Source: an uncultured Odoribacter sp. (GTDB taxonomy: Bacteria > Bacteroidota > Bacteroidia > Bacteroidales > Marinifilaceae). Taken from it: a DNA stretch of 64,000 nt. The stretch lies in contig CALUKE010000001.1 in assembly GCA_944321165.1 (NCBI GenBank), positions 124,001 to 188,000 of the forward strand, in the 5' to 3' direction. Positions 58,111 through 64,000 of this stretch are shown here, piece by piece (within the stretch, counting starts at the first letter, position 1; each line of letters opens with the position of its first letter). The translations under genes and the position numbers were made by a program. The notes below the pieces were generated by a model. The model made no database searches. It was not told the DNA's origin and saw only the letters and a program-made list of their open reading frames with translations.

Positions 58111-58485
58111 ATGATCTATATCTTATGGGGACTAACAGGGCTACTGATCATAGTTGCCCTGTTTACTTTTATCAATAGACGGAAACATCCGGAAGAACCG
58201 GATACAACAGTCGCACCTCCGGCCGATTGTTGCGGGGCGCATGCAGTTTGTGAAAAAGGACTGAAAAAAGCAAATCCCCGGATTGACTATTTCGAAGATG
58301 AAGAATTGGATGCTTACCGACAAATTCCGGCAGATGCCTATACCGATGCACAAATAGAGGAATTTCGGGATATTCTGTATACTCTCCGTCCCGAAGAAGT
58401 AGAAGAATGGTTGATCAGTTTAGAAAAAAGAGAAATCAACCTGCCCTTGATATTGCGTCAAGAAGCCATTGAACTGATCCCGTGA
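58111..58485 (+). CDS. small membrane protein with CCGAHxVC motif
   Basis: A 124-residue protein: one N-terminal membrane helix (about 4-20), a short Pro-rich linker, the motif DCCGAHAVCEKG (about 39-50), then an acidic conserved tail (DYFEDEELDAYR, YTDAQIEEFRDILYTL, EVEEWLISLEKREINLP). The cysteine-histidine cluster suggests metal or iron-sulfur binding. Similar proteins in Bacteroidales are often annotated, without good evidence, as phospholipase. Function unknown. Confidence 0.65.
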   Translation: MIYILWGLTGLLIIVALFTFINRRKHPEEPDTTVAPPADCCGAHAVCEKGLKKANPRIDYFEDEELDAYRQIPADAYTDAQIEEFRDILYTLRPEEVEEWLISLEKREINLPLILRQEAIELIP

Positions 58486-58508
58486 ACAATGTCCAGTCTT
58501 CTATCTCT

Positions 58509-59777
58509 CTAACACACTTTCAGAATTTCCCGTCCCAAAGGACATTGCAGACATCGATGCCGTTCACAATATTCCCGAGTTAATTCTATGACAGCCTGAG
58601 TCTGAAGAGCTGAATCAAAAGTCAGATGGAGACTTTCCCATGCCCGAACGATGTAATTGTTTTCCGAAGGACACTCCTCCAGCCACCGCATAGCCTTTTC
58701 CACATATTTTTCCTCCCCTCTCACTTTGCCATACCAAAAAACAAACGGAATGACCGCATTGATAATGATCACTCTGCGTAACTGCCGCCCTAATTTTTTC
58801 GGTTGTTCAACAGCTTTCACCCCCAAACGGTAATGGTCTTTCCAATAGGAAGAAACTGAAACCTCCAACAGAGCCTCCAAATCCCTCAAAGCATCCACTT
58901 CCAAAATCCGGGAAAACAATGCTCTGTAATTTCGAATAAAGGAAGCCAACAAGGCCAGGCGTACGGTCGGAAAACTTCCCGGACGTATCCGCAAAAATTT
59001 CCATTGAGCCACATTCATCGAAGATAAATGATGCTTATTTTTAAAATAGTGAAATTCTTTTTTCAATTCCAAAACATACTCATCCTCAGAATCCTCCTCC
59101 AAAAAACCGGCACATCCCAATAGCAACGCTTCCAATATCTCCTGTCGATCCACGTAGCGAAGCAATACTCGATAAGGTACACAAAGAGACAACTGATAAA
59201 AAGATTCGGCATTGACATTGCCGGTCCAATACTTGCAAAGTTGCCGGTAAAAACATTCTTCCCAATCATTCTGTGTCTGTTCCAGCATCCAAGCAACATC
59301 CCGACACTTGCGCATCAGCCGCTCCACAGCCAACGCCGGCAGCAGCAAGAAAAAATAATCCCTGTCGATCCGGTCTATCCGCCTCCGGCACCCCGGTTTC
59401 ATTTGTCCGGCCGAAATATAAAGATACTCCTCATACAAACGATCCACCTCTCCCAGTACTATGGTTTCAATCTCCCGCCCCAGCCGATTGCGAATCGGCA
59501 TATCCGCATCCCGAACCACCGAAAGAATCACATTATCATAAGCAGCATCCTGCTGATGTCCGTGTCTGTACCAATCGCTGTTTCGCAAATGCACCTCTAC
59601 ATTCCCAGCCATCACAATTCCCTGACAGGCAATCCTCGCATTGAAAAAATCAGGTCCCGCATCCCGATTCAACTGTCCTACATTCAAGACCGTTATCCTT
59701 TGACCGGAAAGCGTGATAAATTCATTACTTTTAAACAATGAATTCGCCCATAAGTAATGTAAGAATTCCTCTTTCAT
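58509..59777 (-). CDS. DUF2851 family protein
   Basis: A 422-residue soluble protein of the DUF2851 family, widely conserved in Bacteroidota and uncharacterised. [42 protein letters not shown] is the family core; the D..E.H pattern and conserved acids resemble a nuclease-like fold. The C-terminus carries [12 protein letters not shown], four potential metal or iron-sulfur ligands. It is a single gene divergent from the coiled-coil membrane protein. Role unknown. Confidence 0.82.
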   Translation of the reverse strand: MKEEFLHYLWANSLFKSNEFITLSGQRITVLNVGQLNRDAGPDFFNARIACQGIVMAGNVEVHLRNSDWYRHGHQQDAAYDNVILSVVRDADMPIRNRLGREIETIVLGEVDRLYEEYLYISAGQMKPGCRRRIDRIDRDYFFLLLPALAVERLMRKCRDVAWMLEQTQNDWEECFYRQLCKYWTGNVNAESFYQLSLCVPYRVLLRYVDRQEILEALLLGCAGFLEEDSEDEYVLELKKEFHYFKNKHHLSSMNVAQWKFLRIRPGSFPTVRLALLASFIRNYRALFSRILEVDALRDLEALLEVSVSSYWKDHYRLGVKAVEQPKKLGRQLRRVIIINAVIPFVFWYGKVRGEEKYVEKAMRWLEECPSENNYIVRAWESLHLTFDSALQTQAVIELTREYCERHRCLQCPLGREILKVC

Positions 59778-59892
59778 ACATCGGCGCTTTTGAATTATAC
59801 AATAATACGTTAAAAAATTGTAAATTCCAAGTTTCTTCTCATTTCAAGACATGCTTTTCGTTACACCTTTCTCCTTTTCTTTTAATTTTTTC

Positions 59893-59900
59893 TACCTTTG
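59893..59900 (+). promoter_or_regulatory. -7 element for the coiled-coil membrane protein
   Basis: TACCTTTG, an exact match, 44 bases before the ATG at 59945; it argues against a start further upstream. Confidence 0.45.
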
Positions 59901-59944
59901 CCAGAAGTCAGAATATAAAAATAAAAACGCAAACATATTACATC

Positions 59945-60832
59945 ATGGAAGAAAACTCTCTTATGAAGACCAAGAAAGACAAAATGTTAATGATCATCAT
60001 CGGTTGTCTCTCTGTCGTCCTGATCTTGTTATTTATCTTTTTCTTAGTAGAAAAGTCGGAAAACCGGAAACACATTGCTGCCATCCACGAGGAAAAACAA
60101 ATGCTGGAACAGGAATTGACCGATTTGAGTCACAATTACGATGATCTGAAAACCAATAATGATACCCTGAACGAAAAATTACAACTGGAGCAGGAAAAAA
60201 TTGCCACTTTGATGGAGCAGATGAAAAAATTTCGCGACAACTCCTATGCCGAAATCAACCGCTATAAAAAAGAAATCGGTACCCTGAAAAACGTTCTGAG
60301 AAGCTACGTCGTACAGATCGATTCCCTGAACCAGCTCAATCAAAAACTGGCCCAGGAAAATTCGGAAGTCCGGAAACAAATGAACTGGGTCAGAGAACGT
60401 AACCAAAAACTCGAAAACCAGCAAAAGGACATGAAAGAGGTCATCGCACGAGCCAGTGCCTTACGAACTGAAAATTTCACCGTCTACCCGGTCAACAAAA
60501 AAGACAAAGAAACCAATTGGAAAAAATGTTATAACCTGAAAGCGGAATTCGTCATTACCAAGAACGTCACTGCCAAACGCGGAGACCGGATCATTTACCT
60601 GCGTCTAAAACGTCCGGATGAAAAAGTCATCGCCTTCAGCGAAAAATCATTCTTCAAATACCAGAACGTATCGTTGACTTATTCGGCCAAACGAGAGATC
60701 AACTATGAAGGAGACCGCCTCGAAATGGCTATATACTGGCCGAATGACGGCAGTCTGATCAAAGGGAAGTATACCGCCGAACTATTCAGCGACAACGAAT
60801 TGATCGGTACAACCGAATTCATTCTCAATTAA
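59945..60832 (+). CDS. membrane-anchored coiled-coil protein
   Basis: A 295-residue protein with one N-terminal membrane helix (about 14-35), a long coiled coil (about 40-185; heptads such as EEKQMLEQELTDLSHNYDDL), and a C-terminal beta-rich domain (about 190-295) with LKAEFVITKNVTAKRGDRIIYL and NYEGDRLEMAIYWPNDGSL. It projects into the periplasm. The family is not recognised by name. The frame is open upstream to 59738 but a -7 element lies between, so ATG 59945 is chosen; Met7 is a further alternative. Confidence 0.68.
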   Translation: MEENSLMKTKKDKMLMIIIGCLSVVLILLFIFFLVEKSENRKHIAAIHEEKQMLEQELTDLSHNYDDLKTNNDTLNEKLQLEQEKIATLMEQMKKFRDNSYAEINRYKKEIGTLKNVLRSYVVQIDSLNQLNQKLAQENSEVRKQMNWVRERNQKLENQQKDMKEVIARASALRTENFTVYPVNKKDKETNWKKCYNLKAEFVITKNVTAKRGDRIIYLRLKRPDEKVIAFSEKSFFKYQNVSLTYSAKREINYEGDRLEMAIYWPNDGSLIKGKYTAELFSDNELIGTTEFILN

Positions 60833-60862
60833 CCCGCATGTGCCTATTCATACCTCATCACT

Positions 60863-62530
60863 ATGACAGATATTGAAATCGCAAACAGCATTTCCCTGAA
60901 ACCAATCACGGAAATTGCCCGAAAATTAGGAATCGATCCGGAAGTTATCGAACTGTATGGTAAATACAAAGCCAAGTTACCGCTGGAATTGATCCAGCCG
61001 GAAAAAATACAAGGCAAACACCTGATATTGGTATCAGCCATTTCTCCGACCCCTGCCGGAGAAGGAAAAACAACAATATCCATTGGTTTGTCGGAAGGCT
61101 TGAACCGAATCGGGAAAAAAACTACCGTGGTATTGCGCGAACCCTCCTTGGGGCCGGTATTCGGCATCAAAGGAGGAGCAACCGGAGGGGGATACTCTCA
61201 AGTATTGCCCATGGAAGATATCAACCTGCATTTCACCGGCGATTTCAATGCCATCGAAAAGGCACATAACCTATTGGCGGCATTGATTGACAATAACATT
61301 CAGAGCAAGACCTCTACCCTGGGACTCGACCCCCGTACCGTCACCTGGAAAAGGGTGATGGATATGAACGACCGTTCCCTGCGCCATATCATTGTCGGAT
61401 TGGGAGGAACTTCTTCCGGAATTCCCCGGGAAACGGGCTTCGACATCACCGCAGCCTCCGAAATCATGGCCATTCTCTGTCTTTCTGAAAGCTTCCCGGA
61501 CCTGAAAGAACGATTGGGGAGCATATTTATCGGATATACCTACGACAAACAGCCGGTCTACGCCAGGGATCTGAAAGCCCACGGGGCGATGGCGGCTTTG
61601 CTGAAAGACGCCATAAAACCGAACTTGGTACAAACCATCGAAGGTAATCCGGCTATTATTCACGGCGGTCCATTCGCCAATATTGCACAGGGGACAAATT
61701 CTATTCTGGCCACCAAAATGGGACTTTCCCTGTCTGATTTTGTTGTTACCGAAGCAGGGTTCGGGTTCGACCTGGGTGCAGAAAAATTCTTCGATATCAA
61801 ATGCGTAAAAGCAGGCCTATCACCCAGCGCTGTCGTTCTGGTAGCAACCGTTCGGGCATTGAAATACCACGGAGGCATGAAAATTGAAGATCTGAAGGAA
61901 AAGAATACCACCGCGTTGCGAGCTGGCATCGGCAATTTGGAAAAACAGATCGAAAACATGAAGAAATTCCACATTTGCCCGATTGTCGCCTTAAATAAAT
62001 TCATCACCGATACCGATGAAGAAATCCAGATCATTGCAGAAAAATGCAAGGAATTAGATGTCCCGATGGAAGTAGCCGAGGTATGGGAAAAAGGAGGTAA
62101 AGGAGCTGAAAGACTAGCAACACTGACCGCCAGAATCGCCGAACAGTGCACTTGTCAATGGCAACCCTTGTATGATTGGAATTGGAGCATTGAGAAAAAA
62201 ATAGAAACAATCGCGAAGGAAATATACGGAGCTGCCGCTATTGATTACACCGCACAGGCCAAAAGCGACTTGAAAAAAATCAAAGCATTGGGACTGGAAA
62301 AACTGCCGGTATGTATTGCCAAAACCCAAAAATCATTGTCCGATAATCCCAAACTATTGGGACGCCCGAAAGATTTCGTCGTAACCGTCCGACAAATCGA
62401 AATAGCTGCAGGAGCCGGATTCGTAATTCCGATTACCGGAGAAATCATGCGTATGCCCGGACTCCCGGACAAGCCGGCTGCAGAAAATATAGACATAGAC
62501 GAAAACGGCCATATCAGCGGACTATTTTAA
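60863..62530 (+). CDS. fhs: formate-tetrahydrofolate ligase
   Basis: A 555-residue enzyme forming 10-formyltetrahydrofolate from formate, THF and ATP. The P-loop TPAGEGKTT (about residue 65), EPSLGPVFGIKGGATGGGYSQVLPMEDINLHFTG and the later FVVTVRQIEIAAGAGFVIP are clear. Length is normal. The reaction supports one-carbon metabolism and purine synthesis in anaerobes. It is 30 bases after the coiled-coil gene and 15 before the metallophosphoesterase; co-transcription is likely though functionally unrelated. Confidence 0.97.
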   Translation: MTDIEIANSISLKPITEIARKLGIDPEVIELYGKYKAKLPLELIQPEKIQGKHLILVSAISPTPAGEGKTTISIGLSEGLNRIGKKTTVVLREPSLGPVFGIKGGATGGGYSQVLPMEDINLHFTGDFNAIEKAHNLLAALIDNNIQSKTSTLGLDPRTVTWKRVMDMNDRSLRHIIVGLGGTSSGIPRETGFDITAASEIMAILCLSESFPDLKERLGSIFIGYTYDKQPVYARDLKAHGAMAALLKDAIKPNLVQTIEGNPAIIHGGPFANIAQGTNSILATKMGLSLSDFVVTEAGFGFDLGAEKFFDIKCVKAGLSPSAVVLVATVRALKYHGGMKIEDLKEKNTTALRAGIGNLEKQIENMKKFHICPIVALNKFITDTDEEIQIIAEKCKELDVPMEVAEVWEKGGKGAERLATLTARIAEQCTCQWQPLYDWNWSIEKKIETIAKEIYGAAAIDYTAQAKSDLKKIKALGLEKLPVCIAKTQKSLSDNPKLLGRPKDFVVTVRQIEIAAGAGFVIPITGEIMRMPGLPDKPAAENIDIDENGHISGLF

Positions 62531-62545
62531 CTCGATCGTCCATCT

Positions 62546-63739
62546 ATGCGGAACAGTCACTTTATATTTATAGCAGGCCTGATTTTTATTTTATTGACAG
62601 ATACGATATTCTGGCTACAGATAAAACGTTATCTGAAAAAAAGACGGGCCTTGCTATTATTCGGATTACATACCCTCTTTTTTGTATCCGCTTTAGTGAT
62701 TTTCCAACTCCACATTTCCCGCTTGACGGGTCCGGATGGTTATTTCTGGAGTGGGAAATTTATCGGATTGCTGTTCCTGTTCTATACACCGAAGCTCACC
62801 TACATTCTCTTCAACGGAATCGGTTTGCTCATTCGGAAATGTTGTCGACTGTTAGCCAAAATCATCCGTCAATTCGCATTGATACTGTCCGTTTTTTTAT
62901 TCCTGGTATTGCTGTACAGCATTACCCTCGGACGTTACAACTACAAAGTAGAAAGTTTCCAGCTGTATTTGGAAAATCTGCCCCCAGCCTTCGACGGCTT
63001 TACAATTGTTCAGCTGTCCGACATTCATCTGGGCAGTTTTGGCGAAAGTTATCCCGGAATCCGGAAACTGATCGAAGAAGTCAAAAAATTACAACCCGAC
63101 TTAATCGTATTTACCGGAGATATGATCAATAACTTTGCTTCAGAAATGGATCCCTGGATTCCGGCATTTCAACAATTACAAGCCCCATACGGGAAATTCG
63201 CCATTACCGGCAATCACGATTATGGACATTACACCCGCTGGCCTGACGAGACCTCCCGGGAACAAAACCTGAAACAGTATTTTCAGAACATGGAAACCAT
63301 GGGCTTCCACCTGTTGAATAATACCCGCATTCCCCTCGTCCGAGAAAAAGATACGCTCTGGCTTGCCGGTGTTGAAAACTGGGGGAATCCGCCTTTCCCA
63401 CAATATGGCAAACTTTCACAAGCGGTCGATTCTCTCCCCGACCAAGCTTGTACCGTACTTCTCTCCCACGATCCATCCCACTGGCGTGCAGAAGTATGGC
63501 AATATCCACAAATCGCCCTGACTCTCTCGGGACATACCCATGCCATGCAATTTGGCATAAAAATCGGAGACAAAGAATGGAGTCCTTCCAGCTATCTTTA
63601 TCCGGAATACGATGGATTATACCAGCATCAAAAACAATACCTGCATGTCAACCGCGGACAAGGTTACATCGGTTATCCTGGACGAATCGGACTGCGCCCT
63701 GTCATAACAACCCTGATTCTCCACCCCTCCGGTAAATAA
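62546..63739 (+). CDS. membrane metallophosphoesterase
   Basis: A 397-residue protein of the YkuE/YkoQ type. Four N-terminal membrane segments (to about residue 135) are followed by a calcineurin-like phosphoesterase domain facing out: IVQLSDIHLGSFG, FTGDMINNF, GNHDYG, LLSHDPSHW and LSGHTHAMQFG supply the two-metal ligands. It probably hydrolyses a phosphoester in the envelope or at the membrane; the substrate is unknown. Confidence 0.9.
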   Translation: MRNSHFIFIAGLIFILLTDTIFWLQIKRYLKKRRALLLFGLHTLFFVSALVIFQLHISRLTGPDGYFWSGKFIGLLFLFYTPKLTYILFNGIGLLIRKCCRLLAKIIRQFALILSVFLFLVLLYSITLGRYNYKVESFQLYLENLPPAFDGFTIVQLSDIHLGSFGESYPGIRKLIEEVKKLQPDLIVFTGDMINNFASEMDPWIPAFQQLQAPYGKFAITGNHDYGHYTRWPDETSREQNLKQYFQNMETMGFHLLNNTRIPLVREKDTLWLAGVENWGNPPFPQYGKLSQAVDSLPDQACTVLLSHDPSHWRAEVWQYPQIALTLSGHTHAMQFGIKIGDKEWSPSSYLYPEYDGLYQHQKQYLHVNRGQGYIGYPGRIGLRPVITTLILHPSGK

Positions 63740-63773
63740 CAACACTACAACCAAACCCTAGCTACTACTAACT

Positions 63774-64000
63774 ATGAAAATAACTCAAAACATAAGTTTT
63801 TCCAAGCAACTGATAATTTACTTAATCCTTGTTTTATCTGTTGTATTTTTCTTAATCTCTTTATCCCTGGTTAATTCTCTGAAACAATTTATACACAACA
63901 ATGCTTATAGCCAGGCAAAAGCCATTTCCAACAATGTATTGCTTGCCTTCACACGTGAAATAAATAAACTCGAAGGTATCCCGCAATATTTTACCAATAT
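63774..64000 (+). CDS. 5' part of a membrane sensor-like protein (partial)
   Basis: The window ends in this gene. The ATG at 63774 starts a lysine-rich N-terminus (MKITQNISFSKQ) and one membrane helix (about 13-33), followed by SLKQFIHNNAYSQAKAISNNVLLAFTREINKLEGIPQYF, the start of a periplasmic sensor region. The layout fits a histidine kinase, a SpoIIE-type phosphatase or a methyl-accepting protein; the fragment is too short to decide. Confidence 0.55.
   Translation, partial: MKITQNISFSKQLIIYLILVLSVVFFLISLSLVNSLKQFIHNNAYSQAKAISNNVLLAFTREINKLEGIPQYFTN

Noticed and set aside
59738-59944. Upstream extension of the coiled-coil membrane protein
   Set aside because: A -7 promoter element lies at 59893, so the extension would not be transcribed from that promoter.

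Overview
The window looks like an ordinary chromosomal segment of a member of the Bacteroidota, most likely order Bacteroidales. Evidence is the promoter style (TTTG/TTG about 20 nt before TAnnTTTG), the near absence of Shine-Dalgarno sequences, and families typical of the phylum: OstA-like protein, DUF2851, BioG, TonB receptor with a carboxypeptidase-like N-terminal domain, and a radical SAM/lipoprotein pair. A phosphate butyryltransferase-type gene and butyrate-type anaerobic metabolism would fit an Odoribacter- or Butyricimonas-like gut anaerobe, but the genus is inference. No rRNA, tRNA, CRISPR array or insertion sequence was seen.

Layout. 0-4.7 kb: DNA polymerase III delta, a heptose bisphosphate phosphatase, an IMP dehydrogenase closely resembling the Tritrichomonas foetus enzyme, and a convergent ATP-grasp-like gene. 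4.8-7.7 kb: xylB-xylA operon behind a palindromic operator candidate. 7.7-18.4 kb: a receiver/PEP-synthase-like protein, glmS, a bioD-U32 peptidase pair, an OmpA-type lipoprotein, ptb and an MFS carrier. 18.4-25.2 kb: a TPP-riboswitch-controlled thiamine operon thiS-thiC-(thiE/tenI-thiD-thiE fusion)-thiG-thiH-thiF, closed by a strong terminator. 25.2-28.1 kb: minus-strand operon of a PLP-binding protein, a dihydroorotate-dehydrogenase-like protein and a transglutaminase-like lipoprotein.

28.2-31.7 kb holds the most unusual system: an ECF sigma factor, a membrane-anchored protein with a predicted C-terminal barrel (candidate anti-sigma factor), a small lipoprotein, and a radical SAM/SPASM enzyme whose start overlaps the lipoprotein stop. 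A calcium-type P-ATPase, a degenerate nucleotidyltransferase/HEPN protein, and a histidine-rich small protein with a TonB receptor follow. 38.5-42.3 kb is a compositional islet: hairpin-rich non-coding DNA, a GC-rich GH127 arabinofuranosidase gene and a divergent AT-rich AraC regulator.

42.4-47.8 kb carries a Nudix hydrolase and, on the minus strand, the biotin operon bioB-bioA-bioF-bioG-bioC, with a small ORF and an intrinsic terminator directly in front of bioB; bioD is detached 27 kb away. 48.2-50.3 kb is queC-queD-queE for 7-deazaguanine synthesis, convergent with recQ. 52.2-56.1 kb is an outer-membrane biogenesis cluster (PPIase-like lipoprotein, SurA-like protein, OstA-like protein). 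56.1-64 kb has a carboxypeptidase-regulatory-domain protein, coiled-coil envelope proteins, a small CCGxH protein, DUF2851, formate-tetrahydrofolate ligase, a membrane metallophosphoesterase and the start of a membrane sensor-like protein.
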